A program made the translations under genes and the position numbers. 64,000 nucleotides of DNA. Source: Chromatiales bacterium. GTDB lineage: Bacteria; Pseudomonadota; Gammaproteobacteria; UBA6429; Thiohalophilaceae. The notes under the pieces were generated by a model. The model was given only the letters and a program-made list of their open reading frames with translations. It was not told where the DNA came from and ran no database searches. Shown one piece after another: positions 9,424 through 17,747 of the stretch. How positions within the stretch are numbered: position 1 is the first letter of the stretch; each line of letters begins with the position of its first letter. The stretch covers positions 7,113 to 71,112 of the forward strand of contig JALTJZ010000071.1 of the NCBI GenBank assembly GCA_027076325.1. Reading direction: 5' to 3'.

Positions 9424-10410
9424 ATGCGGATTATCGAAATAGTAACAGATTGCGGCCATGTGGACACACTGCATGGTCTGGCTGAACACCACGAGTTGCT
9501 GGATTTCTGGTCAACAGCTTGTGAGCACGAGGGTCGTTGCTCGATTCGCTTATTAGTTCAGCCGGAAAACCAGCAGCAAATAGTGGATGCCATTCAGTCT
9601 ATAATTGGCAGCAGTGAAAATAGCCGGGTGGTCATTATGCCGGTTGAAGCCACTATTCCGCGCCCGGACACAGAAGAAAATGCAGATAAGGAAAAAGGCA
9701 GCACCACCCGCACGCGAGAAGAGTTATATCAAACCATTGTGGGCGGCATTCAGTTAGACAGTACCTTTATCTGGATGGTGGTGTTATCCACCATTGTTGC
9801 GAGTATTGGTTTGCTGGCCGATAACGTTGCGGTTGTGATTGGTGCGATGGTGATTGCACCTTTACTGGGGCCTAATCTTGCGTTGGCTTTTGCTTCTGCA
9901 TTGGGTGAATCTGCACTTATCTGGCAGTCTTTAAAAACAAATATCGTCGGTTTGAGCATTGCGCTGGTTGTTTCTTTTCTTATTGGCTATTTCTGGCCAT
10001 TTAGTTTAACCAGTCAGGAAATAATGTTGCGCACCAACGTGGGTTATGACGGTGTCATCCTTGCGCTGGTTGCCGGTGCGGCGGCGGTGTTATCGCTGGC
10101 ATCGGGTTTAAGTAATTCGTTAGTGGGGGTGATGGTTGCAGTTGCTTTGTTGCCACCTGCGGCTACGCTGGGCTTAATGCTGGGTGCGGGTAAATTTGAT
10201 TTAGCTATTGGTGCCAGCCTGTTATTAGCGATTAACATTGTTAGTGTTAACCTGTCAGCCAAGCTGGCTTTTATTGCTAAGGGTGTAAAGCCTCGAACCT
10301 GGATAGAACAAAATAAAGCAACACAGTCTCGTTGGGTATCCATCGTCTTCTGGTTGGTAAGTCTGGGGCTGTTACTTATATTTATGCAGCTTTGGCATAA
10401 GGTATTGTAA
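9424..10410 (+). CDS. DUF389 (TIGR00341-type) membrane protein
   Basis: A 328-residue protein: a soluble N-terminal region (1-100), then a DUF389 membrane domain with about six hydrophobic segments, including ADNVAVVIGAMVIAPLLGPNLALA and the hydrophobic Ala/Leu-rich segments after it. The start is the ATG at 9424, directly behind a strong GGGGGGAG ribosome site; the frame is open further upstream but would overlap the divergent gene. The function is unknown; relatives are proposed transporters. It ends 6 bp from the convergent AraC gene. Confidence 0.85.
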   Translation: MRIIEIVTDCGHVDTLHGLAEHHELLDFWSTACEHEGRCSIRLLVQPENQQQIVDAIQSIIGSSENSRVVIMPVEATIPRPDTEENADKEKGSTTRTREELYQTIVGGIQLDSTFIWMVVLSTIVASIGLLADNVAVVIGAMVIAPLLGPNLALAFASALGESALIWQSLKTNIVGLSIALVVSFLIGYFWPFSLTSQEIMLRTNVGYDGVILALVAGAAAVLSLASGLSNSLVGVMVAVALLPPAATLGLMLGAGKFDLAIGASLLLAINIVSVNLSAKLAFIAKGVKPRTWIEQNKATQSRWVSIVFWLVSLGLLLIFMQLWHKVL

Positions 10411-10416
10411 AAGAAC

Positions 10417-11379
10417 TTATACTCTTTTTAATGTTTCGCGCGGTGTTTCATTAAAAAAATTCTGGTAGTCCTGTTTGAAACGACCAATATTGACTACTCC
10501 GAATTTATTGGCGACTTGTGTAATTGTTTTTTCGGTCGGAGATGATTGTAATAATTCATTATGTATAGCGTTTAACCGTATGCGTATTAAATAATTTTTG
10601 GCTGTGATGCCCAGTAATTCTGAGAAACAATACTGAATTGAGCGGCTACTGGCATGTGTTTCTTTTACTAATTTTGAAACGGTTAATGTTTGTAGATCCG
10701 AGTGGTGGATATAGTCCAGTGCACGTGCAAGCAGGCGTTCCCTGTTTGTTATTTTTATTGGGTTATCTTCATTGTGAAAAAGGTGGTAATCCTTCACCGC
10801 ATAAAATAATGAGTCATAGCAATCCTGATACGCGAGCAAGCTACAAGGGTGTTCTCGTAGCTGTTTAAACGTTTTGTAGAGATGACATAAGTGCTCAGTT
10901 AGTAGCTGTTTTCGGGGAACCGATATTTTATTCTGATAGAGTTGTTTACAGGCATTGAAAAACAGTTCCATTTCATCTTCATTTAAATAGTTTGCCAGCT
11001 TTTTTGAGTTAATAAGCAAGGTAAGGTGCTTGTGCCCTTTGGGACAGATTATTTTGGATTCAGCATTATTATACCGAATGATTTGCGAGTCTTCCTGCAG
11101 GCGTTTTCCATTATTGATATAGGTTAGTTTTTTTAATGGAAATATCATAGCGATATACCCGTGGTTTACCTTACCTATTTGCAGGTGGCGGGTATCTGCT
11201 GAACGGATTAGCAGCTTAAAGCCATCAGCAGAAAGTACTTTTGAGTGACCGTTGAAATTGCCTTTACCTAACTGGTATCCCTGTAAATTCAAATCTGCGA
11301 TAGCAGCCGAATAGGCTTTTATTGTTTGAACGGGATGCTCCACTAATTGTGGAATTGAACCTTCAGTTAACAATGTCAT
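10417..11379 (-). CDS. AraC-family transcriptional regulator
   Basis: About 320 residues. The C-terminal 100 residues form the double helix-turn-helix of AraC/XylS: LTVSKLVKETHASSRSIQYCFSELLGITAKNYLIRIRLN, then ITQVANKFGVVNIGRFKQDYQNFFNETPRETL. The N-terminal part resembles the cupin-like sensor domain of AraC regulators. The ATG at 11379 is chosen because GGA precedes it; a TTG at 11457 would add 26 residues. Target genes are unknown; the neighbouring DUF389 gene and the unknown gene at 11778 are candidates. A palindrome at 11619-11637 could be an operator. Confidence 0.83.
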   Translation of the reverse strand: MTLLTEGSIPQLVEHPVQTIKAYSAAIADLNLQGYQLGKGNFNGHSKVLSADGFKLLIRSADTRHLQIGKVNHGYIAMIFPLKKLTYINNGKRLQEDSQIIRYNNAESKIICPKGHKHLTLLINSKKLANYLNEDEMELFFNACKQLYQNKISVPRKQLLTEHLCHLYKTFKQLREHPCSLLAYQDCYDSLFYAVKDYHLFHNEDNPIKITNRERLLARALDYIHHSDLQTLTVSKLVKETHASSRSIQYCFSELLGITAKNYLIRIRLNAIHNELLQSSPTEKTITQVANKFGVVNIGRFKQDYQNFFNETPRETLKRV

Positions 11380-11777
11380 ACGCCATTCCAGCTGGTTTAT
11401 GTTGTAAGGCTTAATCGCCTTTATTTTTTTATGGCCAAGCGAATATGGTGATAGCAACCATAGTGGTATTATTACCGGTTAGCTTCCAGCTTTTTATTTA
11501 GGGCATCCTTGAGTGTAAGGTAATAATTAGTCAGTCAAAATATAGAAATGACATGTGAGTTGCATGATATTGTGCTTGGGGAACATTCATACAATCCTTA
11601 GTTTATTTTTATATGTATACCATACCTATTGTATGGTTATATTGAGAGTAAGACTATACAAAAAACGCTAACCTGATGATTTCAATATACGTTTTCCGCA
11701 TATCCGAGTGATTTACTTTAGTATTATAGGTGATTTGCCGACAATTTCCTCAAGTTTGTATATATGGGGGATGCCTG
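11380..11777. promoter_or_regulatory. Intergenic control region between AraC gene and unknown gene
   Basis: An AT-rich divergent intergenic stretch. The clearest element is an inverted repeat at 11619-11637, ACCATAC and GTATGGT around a 5-nt spacer, a plausible operator for the AraC-type protein encoded next to it. No -35/-10 pair is strong enough to call. Confidence 0.35.
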
Positions 11778-12551
11778 GTGGATCAACTTAGTGCAGTTAA
11801 ACTGCCTCAATTTAGTGCGTCTCAGACAAATGCAGTGGTTCAGTCCTTGTTTCGCAGCAATCATCAGCTTGGTGTAACCGCACGGTTTGCCAGTGCAATA
11901 GCACAAATCACCAACACCAATGCTTTAACCGCAGCCACTCAGGCAGCGCTGATCGAATTTGGGTTAAATGGCTTATTTCAAATAAAATTTGAAATGAACA
12001 GACATATTAAAAAGTTTGGTGAACGAATCGATCGGGATGCATTGGGCAAACTAACCTGTTTTGAGGGCTGTACAGATAAAATATGCCGCAAACAAAACTA
12101 CATGATGTTTTGCCTGGCTCACTTTACGCTTATTCTTGATGTGTCGGATTTAACTGAAGAACAAATCGATGAAACTAAAGATAATCTTGCCATATTTAGT
12201 GACATCATTGATGCCTGGATTGCGAATCATATTGAGCTAAACCAATTCAGGGAAGCGAGTGAAATGTACAGGCAGGATATGCTGGAGAAAATTAATGAAC
12301 TCAATAGTAAAGTAGACACCACTTCCTCGGATATAAAAATGCAGCATCTGGAAATTTCGCAAAACTTATTGTTGATGCTGGCTTCGCGTTTTCCAATGCT
12401 TGGGCTGGATGTGGATCAGGAAGAAGAAATCTTAAGCAGTATTGAAAACACGATTGATATTTATGGAAAGTTAATCGAGCAGCAAATTGATAGCAATGCA
12501 AAGTTAAAAGGTTTGCTCGACGATGCGGCCGATTGTATTAAGTTTAAATAG
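11778..12551 (+). CDS. Conserved-looking hypothetical protein with Cys cluster
   Basis: About 257 residues, not recognised. Start chosen: GTG at 11778 preceded by TGGGGG; an in-frame start at 11730 is possible but has no ribosome site. It is soluble with no signal peptide. The middle holds a cysteine cluster, C-x3-C-x4-C-x8-C (CFEGCTDKICRKQNYMMFC), a possible metal or redox site. The C-terminal half (about 130-250) is strongly charged and helical, likely coiled coil. It converges on the PP2C gene 11 bp away. No function is proposed. Confidence 0.7.
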   Translation: MDQLSAVKLPQFSASQTNAVVQSLFRSNHQLGVTARFASAIAQITNTNALTAATQAALIEFGLNGLFQIKFEMNRHIKKFGERIDRDALGKLTCFEGCTDKICRKQNYMMFCLAHFTLILDVSDLTEEQIDETKDNLAIFSDIIDAWIANHIELNQFREASEMYRQDMLEKINELNSKVDTTSSDIKMQHLEISQNLLLMLASRFPMLGLDVDQEEEILSSIENTIDIYGKLIEQQIDSNAKLKGLLDDAADCIKFK

Positions 12552-12562
12552 AAAAAGTTTAG

Positions 12563-13426
12563 TCAGTCATCCATTTCATGACCATACTTGTCAATCGCAT
12601 TCTCAATTTCCTTAATGGCGCTGTCAACGGCGGGTTGTTTAACGTGCACCTCCATGCTTCGATTTGAGCTGGTCTGGTTAAGTAATTGCAATGAAATAAT
12701 CTTAAGTGCAATTACGGTAGTATTATCGGCTGTGGGTGCGCCGAGTTGTACGGCACTGTCGGCAAGTGCGGCGATGGCGTCACTGAGTCGTCCGGTATTT
12801 AATTTAGCACCGATTTGTGCATCATCCAGTGGCCCCCAGAAGCCGTCGGAGCATAGCAGAATAATGTCGCCTTCGGTCAGCATGACTTCTTTACTTAATT
12901 CAATTTCAGGTTCTTTTACCAGCATGCCAACGCAACGGGTAATATAGTTACGCATCGGGTGAGTGCTGACTTTACTTAAGCTGATTTCACCGCTTTTGTA
13001 CAAGTCTTCTACATAGGAATGGTCCAGCGTACGATAAATAGACAGGCCATGACGAAATAAATAACAGCGGCTATCACCGACATGCGCCCACCAGGCACTG
13101 CCATTTTGAATTAAACAAAGCACTGCCGTGGTGCCGGGTTCAACCGGCGGAATTTGTTCGCGGCCAACGGCCATCACATCGTTGTGGGCTTGCAGCAATG
13201 CGCCTTCGAGAAAATCGAATGGATCGGGAATGGGCATGGGTGAATTTTGTAATGCTTTTTCAACTGTTTCGATCAGGGTTTGTGCCGCCAGCTCGCCTTT
13301 AGGACGCCCGCCCAGACCATCACCTAAAATTAAAACGGCACCATAATCGTATTCGATATAACCGACACGATCCTGGTTGTTTTTACGGTCACCTCGCAGG
13401 CTTATCTGGCTGACTTCAAATTGCAT
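12563..13426 (-). CDS. PP2C-type Ser/Thr protein phosphatase
   Basis: A 287-residue soluble phosphatase. The PP2C metal-binding motifs are intact: RKNNQDR near residue 18, LGDGLGGRPKGELAA, HVGDSRCYLFR, LLCSDGFWG and ADNTTVIAL. It is expected to remove phosphate from Ser/Thr with two Mn or Mg ions. About 45 C-terminal residues lie beyond the catalytic core. It lies 18 bp downstream of a Ser/Thr kinase gene on the same strand, the classic antagonistic pair, and close to yicC, where such pairs occur in other Gammaproteobacteria. Confidence 0.92.
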   Translation of the reverse strand: MQFEVSQISLRGDRKNNQDRVGYIEYDYGAVLILGDGLGGRPKGELAAQTLIETVEKALQNSPMPIPDPFDFLEGALLQAHNDVMAVGREQIPPVEPGTTAVLCLIQNGSAWWAHVGDSRCYLFRHGLSIYRTLDHSYVEDLYKSGEISLSKVSTHPMRNYITRCVGMLVKEPEIELSKEVMLTEGDIILLCSDGFWGPLDDAQIGAKLNTGRLSDAIAALADSAVQLGAPTADNTTVIALKIISLQLLNQTSSNRSMEVHVKQPAVDSAIKEIENAIDKYGHEMDD

Positions 13427-13444
13427 AATCGATAATATTTGTTG

Positions 13445-14329
13445 CTAACGTTTTAGTTTTGGGTTGGTTAAAGCTTCAATAAAGTTTTCTGTATTTTGCG
13501 GGCGTAAGATAGGGTCAACTTCCATTGCCCAGTCAATGGCCTGGAGCAAGTGTTTTGAATACTTTTTCTTAAATGCACTCACGGCGGGTTTTAACGTGTC
13601 GCGCTCACGGCGCTTAGTCGACGATAAAGGGGGGGCGCCTTCAATACAGGCACGAATGGTGGCACCAATGGCATAAATATCGGTCCACGGGCCAACATAG
13701 CCACCCGGATCCAGTTGTTCGATCGGTGAGAAGCCGGGGGTAATTACCTGGTTAGCCTGAAACTGGCGAGTTTGCATCATCTCGTGTGCTGCACCAAAAT
13801 CGAGCAGTAAGGGCTTGGCACCTTCACGTAAATGAATATTGCCGGGCTTCACATCCAGATGCAGCAGGCCATTTTGGTGAATAGTTTTTAAACCATCTAA
13901 TAAAGGCAGGAACACAGCCATTAAAAATTGTTCACTCATTTTGCCGTCATGGCGTTTAATATAGCTTTGTAAGTTAACCCCTTCTTCGTATTCCATTACC
14001 ATATAAACGGTGCCGTTGGCGCGAAAGAAACTAATCACATTAACAATATTGGGGTGTTTTAAATTGGATAACGTGTTGGCTTCCTGAAAGAACAAACGTT
14101 GTCCGTGGCCAAATTTGTCACCACAGTCGGAATTGAGCGCGCTAATGTGCAAATCGTGAGTGCGGGTTGCCAGTTTGGTGGGCATATATTCTTTAATGAC
14201 GACATCTTTGTTATAGGTATTATCTTTTGCCAGATACACAATGCTAAAGCCGCCGCCGCCGAGGGTGCGGGTGATGGTGTAGTTATCTACGACCGTATCA
14301 GGGGGTAATTCGTGGTTTAAGTGATTCAT
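13445..14329 (-). CDS. Ser/Thr protein kinase (Hanks type), soluble
   Basis: A 294-residue kinase domain with no transmembrane or sensor extension. The glycine loop LGGGGFSIVYLAKD, the catalytic lysine in VVIKEYMP, the catalytic loop HLDVKPGN and DFGAAHE are all present. The usual HRD reads HLD, still with the catalytic Asp; a non-RD kinase of this kind is generally not activated through its activation loop. It is co-transcribed with the PP2C phosphatase. Likely substrates are proteins recognised by FHA domains, such as the membrane FHA protein at 3.5-4.5 kb (inference). Confidence 0.92.
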   Translation of the reverse strand: MNHLNHELPPDTVVDNYTITRTLGGGGFSIVYLAKDNTYNKDVVIKEYMPTKLATRTHDLHISALNSDCGDKFGHGQRLFFQEANTLSNLKHPNIVNVISFFRANGTVYMVMEYEEGVNLQSYIKRHDGKMSEQFLMAVFLPLLDGLKTIHQNGLLHLDVKPGNIHLREGAKPLLLDFGAAHEMMQTRQFQANQVITPGFSPIEQLDPGGYVGPWTDIYAIGATIRACIEGAPPLSSTKRRERDTLKPAVSAFKKKYSKHLLQAIDWAMEVDPILRPQNTENFIEALTNPKLKR

Positions 14330-14413
14330 CTTTTGAGATTATAGCTGTTTTATGATGAATAAATATATAAGATAATTAGTATATATAAGCAATAGCCTAA
14401 ACAGGATTTGATT

Positions 14414-15286
14414 ATGATTCAAAGTATGACCGCCTTTGCAAGAGCCGAAGCCACGCTGGATGCGTTGAGTATTACTTTGGAACTACGCAGTGTGAACCAC
14501 CGCTATCTGGATATATCGATTCGTGTACCCGAGGAGAACCGTGAAATTGAGCAGGCATTGCGCAATTTACTCTCAGCAAAATTGAGGCGGGGTAAGGTTG
14601 AACTGAATATTCGCACTCAGCTGAATCCACTGTCTGAAAATAGCCATGAGCTGGAAATTAACACCGAGTTAGTCAGGCAACTGTCGAATGCCTGTGAGAC
14701 TATCAGCAAGAATCTGGTAATGACAGAAAAGGTAAATCCGCTTGATGTGTTACGTTGGCCGGGGGTGATGCAGGCACAGCGGGTCAATTCAAAAGCATTA
14801 CAGCAAACCGTTATTGGCTGTCTAACTGAAGCGCTGGATGAGTTAGTTGCAAATAGAAAGCGAGAAGGCGAAAAGCTGGTGGCCATGTTGATAAGCCGGT
14901 GTGATGAAATGGAAAAAATTGTGGCTCAGGTAGAAAAAATCATCCCGACGATTCTTGCAGCCCGCAAACAAAAAATTTTTGCCAGGTTAGCCGAATTTGA
15001 TGTTGAGCATGACGATAAACGCATTGAGCAGGAAATGGTGTTGTTAGCACAAAAAATAGACGTTAGCGAAGAAACCGATCGCCTGGGCGCACATTTAAGT
15101 GAACTCAGAAACGTATTAAAGCAAAGCAAGCCGGTTGGCCGGCGGCTGGACTTTTTAATGCAGGAGCTTAATCGCGAAGCAAACACGTTGGGTTCCAAAT
15201 CTGTGGACACTGAAACCACTCGCGCATCGGTGGACTTAAAAGTGTTAATTGAACAAATGCGCGAGCAGGTGCAAAATATAGAATAA
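14414..15286 (+). CDS. yicC: YicC family endoribonuclease-like protein
   Basis: A 290-residue YicC/YloC protein. The N-terminal signature is MIQSMTAFARAE..L.ELRSVNHRYLDISIRVPE. The C-terminal DUF1732 part carries EETDRLGAHLSELRNVLKQSKPVGRRLDFLMQELNREANTLGSKS. E. coli YicC promotes RNA decay and YloC is an endoribonuclease. The ATG at 14414 follows ACAGGA; a TTG two codons upstream is less likely. It is normally adjacent to gmk; here a 10-kb block separates them. Confidence 0.94.
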   Translation: MIQSMTAFARAEATLDALSITLELRSVNHRYLDISIRVPEENREIEQALRNLLSAKLRRGKVELNIRTQLNPLSENSHELEINTELVRQLSNACETISKNLVMTEKVNPLDVLRWPGVMQAQRVNSKALQQTVIGCLTEALDELVANRKREGEKLVAMLISRCDEMEKIVAQVEKIIPTILAARKQKIFARLAEFDVEHDDKRIEQEMVLLAQKIDVSEETDRLGAHLSELRNVLKQSKPVGRRLDFLMQELNREANTLGSKSVDTETTRASVDLKVLIEQMREQVQNIE

Positions 15287-15310
15287 TTTACCCTGTATAA
15301 TCAGACGTAT

Positions 15311-15370
15311 CATTATTTATTATCCCATCATTTATTATCCCATCATTTATTATCTCAGCATTTATTATCA
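15311..15370. repeat. Four-copy 15-bp tandem repeat
   Basis: Four head-to-tail units of 15 bases with consensus CATCATTTATTATCC, at 15311, 15326, 15341 and 15356. The outer units carry one to three changes. The repeat lies 24 bp after the yicC stop, exactly where the ancestral yicC-gmk neighbourhood is interrupted. Confidence 0.9.
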
Positions 15371-15508
15371 AGTTGTCGATATTCTTATTTTTGTGGAGCG
15401 CCAAATAAGCTATTCTGAAAATAATATTTGTGAATACCATGTAAGTATCTATACTATATAGTAATGTTTATTAAACTTGAGGACAAGAAGGCCTAACCTC
15501 ATTATTTT

Positions 15509-16342
15509 ATGCCAACAAAAAATAATATAATAAGTGTGTTGGTAATGGTGTTGCTATTAGCCGTTTTTGTGTTTGATTTAATGTCCCCTCTGGGCATTGC
15601 GGCAGGCACACCGTACGGTATCGTTGTGCTGTGTACCTTGTGGGTAAAGAGGGTTTATATAACATATGCAGTTGCAGTACTAAGTATTATATTAACTATT
15701 TTAGGTTTTTATTTTTCAGCAGAAACAACGGGTTCAATGAATGCCGTTGTTATTAATCGAATTCTTGCCATCATTATTATTGTTTCTTCTGCTTTCCTTG
15801 TGATTCAACGGAAAAATGCAGACAGGAAAATCGCACATCTTTCTATTTTATCTACAACTGACCACCTAACCCAGGTAAAAAATAGATTATCCTTTGATGA
15901 AGAAATACATTCTGAGGTAGCAAGAAGTAAGCGATATAAAAGACCTTTTTCGTTAATGCTTATTGATGTTGATAATTTTAAAAAAATTAATGATACCTAT
16001 GGTCACGATCAGGGTGACTATGCAATTAAAAGAGTATGTAATGAAATTCTTGCATCAATAAGACAGTCCGATAGTTTATACAGGATAGGTGGTGATGAGT
16101 TCGCTATTATTTTCGTGGAAACGAATATTGATAAGGCTCAAATAATTGGCGAGAACATTCGCAAGCGAATAGCAAAAACGGTCGTTGTGGGTCATGATAA
16201 AGTAACGATAAGTATTGGCATATCATCGTTTGATTTTAATAATGAGAGTGAGGATGAGGAAAAGCTATTCAAGCGTACTGATAATGCTTTGTATGAATCT
16301 AAAAATCATGGGCGGAACCGGCTGTCAGTCATAACCGTCTAG
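15509..16342 (+). CDS. Membrane-bound diguanylate cyclase (GGDEF)
   Basis: A 277-residue protein: about four hydrophobic segments in residues 1-98, then a GGDEF domain (about 110-275). The active-site motif is a perfect GGDEF. The inhibitory I-site RQSD lies exactly five residues before it, so product feedback by c-di-GMP is expected. DVDNFKKINDTYGHDQGD carries the magnesium-binding Asp. It makes c-di-GMP from two GTP. The upstream ribosome site is weak. It converges on the nos cluster (nosL); a link to N2O metabolism is possible but unproven. Confidence 0.9.
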   Translation: MPTKNNIISVLVMVLLLAVFVFDLMSPLGIAAGTPYGIVVLCTLWVKRVYITYAVAVLSIILTILGFYFSAETTGSMNAVVINRILAIIIIVSSAFLVIQRKNADRKIAHLSILSTTDHLTQVKNRLSFDEEIHSEVARSKRYKRPFSLMLIDVDNFKKINDTYGHDQGDYAIKRVCNEILASIRQSDSLYRIGGDEFAIIFVETNIDKAQIIGENIRKRIAKTVVVGHDKVTISIGISSFDFNNESEDEEKLFKRTDNALYESKNHGRNRLSVITV

Positions 16343-16410
16343 TACATTTTGTACTCTGGCTATAGAAATATGGTTTATTAAAATCAGGCTGGAGTGAACA
16401 GAAGTTTTAA

Positions 16411-16899
16411 TTAAGGTGCCGGCTTTAAAATATACTTTTTAGGGATAGAAGAAAAACTGTAAACAGTGCCACCCTGTTTCCCCGCAAACAATTCAGCTTT
16501 TTCTTTTGTTAAAAAAGGTATGGCCTCAGGTGCACCCATGCCGCCTGAGCGATTGCTACCAAGTACATACCAGGCGTTATGTGCATTTATCCAGTTATCC
16601 ATCCCAGGGTTGTCCCAGTCAGCATCTGTCATATCGTTAACATAAATAGCAGCAATATTTTTTGGTTCTTCGGGTGATAAAGTAAATGAAATAGTATCGC
16701 GTACAGATGTGAACCATAAGATTTTATTGTCACTGAGAATAATCTGCCCTTTAGGGCCGCTATGGTTAACAACGGTCATCAAACAATAATAGCCATTGGC
16801 ATCACGAGTTAGTTTTTGTGCGGGTGGCATTTCAATGGTTGTTTGTTTATTACAGGCGACTAATAAAAATGACAGTAATAAAGGAATTAGTTTATACAT
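16411..16899 (-). CDS. nosL: NosL copper chaperone lipoprotein
   Basis: A 162-residue outer-membrane-type lipoprotein: signal peptide with lipobox LLVAC at about 16. The mature part matches NosL: a conserved CLMTVVNHSGPKGQI segment, in which Cys and Met can bind Cu(I), and YVNDMTDADW, followed by NAWYVLGSNRSGGMGAPEAIPF. NosL supplies copper to nitrous oxide reductase. It is the last gene of nosRZDFYL, 20 bp after nosY. Confidence 0.92.
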   Translation of the reverse strand: MYKLIPLLLSFLLVACNKQTTIEMPPAQKLTRDANGYYCLMTVVNHSGPKGQIILSDNKILWFTSVRDTISFTLSPEEPKNIAAIYVNDMTDADWDNPGMDNWINAHNAWYVLGSNRSGGMGAPEAIPFLTKEKAELFAGKQGGTVYSFSSIPKKYILKPAP

Positions 16900-16919
16900 A
16901 CTCGTCTCTATTATTAAGA

Positions 16920-17747
16920 TTAAAGTTCACGACGTTGAAAGAATAATAATGTTGCTAGTAATGGTACGATTACCCATAACAACATAACACTTATCAGTAA
17001 AGCACCACTCATACCCGCTTCACTTGCAATGCCCGCAATACCGGCTGCCTGGCTGACACCTTCGAACATACTAAGGTTGAATATACGGTAACTGTCAGTA
17101 GGGCTAATAAGCATTAATACCGAAAATAATTGCTGGCCGATCATCTGTTCTTTATCAAGCAATAAAGCGCCGAACAATAGCAGATCGTATAAGACGACAA
17201 AAACCAGCCATAAACCAATTGCAGTACCTGCGGCCGTTGCTCTTTCTTTAACGAGCACACTTACCAGATAGCCTAATGCAATAAAAATAGCGCCTAACAC
17301 CAGTGAGCTAAACATCATCATCCCGTAGGCCTGCCAGCCTTCTGTACCACCGCCTGCGAATATGCTCATAATAACAAAAGCACCGCCATAACCTGCAAAA
17401 ATAGCAATAGCAAGAATTAAAACATGGCCTATGAATTTTCCGATGATGACCTGCCAGCGTGACACAGGGTAAGTTAGTAATAGCATCATGGTGCCACGTT
17501 CAAATTCTCCGACTAAGGCATCAAAAGACAGCATCAATGCAATTAAGGGGATCAGATAGACACTTAAACTTGCGAGACTAACAACGGTAATATCAAGGTT
17601 GCTGACCCGTACCGAACCGGTGGGTGCCGCACCCAATAAAGATAAAGCCAGTGCAAGTGCACCTAGCAAAATAATTGCGGCTGCTATCCAGCGATTACGT
17701 AATCCATCTCTGAGCTCTTTAAGTGCCAGTGTCCATAATAACGTCAT
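16920..17747 (-). CDS. nosY: NosY ABC transporter permease
   Basis: A 275-residue inner-membrane permease with six hydrophobic segments and the family N-terminus LALKELRDGLRNRW. It pairs with NosF as the ATP-driven part of the NosDFY complex, which works with periplasmic NosD on assembly of the CuZ cluster of NosZ. It overlaps nosF by 4 bp, which fixes its start at the ATG at 17747. Confidence 0.94.
   Translation of the reverse strand: MTLLWTLALKELRDGLRNRWIAAAIILLGALALALSLLGAAPTGSVRVSNLDITVVSLASLSVYLIPLIALMLSFDALVGEFERGTMMLLLTYPVSRWQVIIGKFIGHVLILAIAIFAGYGGAFVIMSIFAGGGTEGWQAYGMMMFSSLVLGAIFIALGYLVSVLVKERATAAGTAIGLWLVFVVLYDLLLFGALLLDKEQMIGQQLFSVLMLISPTDSYRIFNLSMFEGVSQAAGIAGIASEAGMSGALLISVMLLWVIVPLLATLLFFQRREL

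Noticed and set aside
12563-14329. Type VI secretion regulatory kinase/phosphatase
   Set aside because: Kinase and phosphatase could suggest PpkA/PppA, but there are no Tss genes in the window and the pair sits at the yicC locus as in non-T6SS genomes.
15311-15370. Iterons of a replication origin
   Set aside because: AT-rich tandem repeats, but no replication initiator gene, no DnaA boxes noticed, and a chromosomal housekeeping context.
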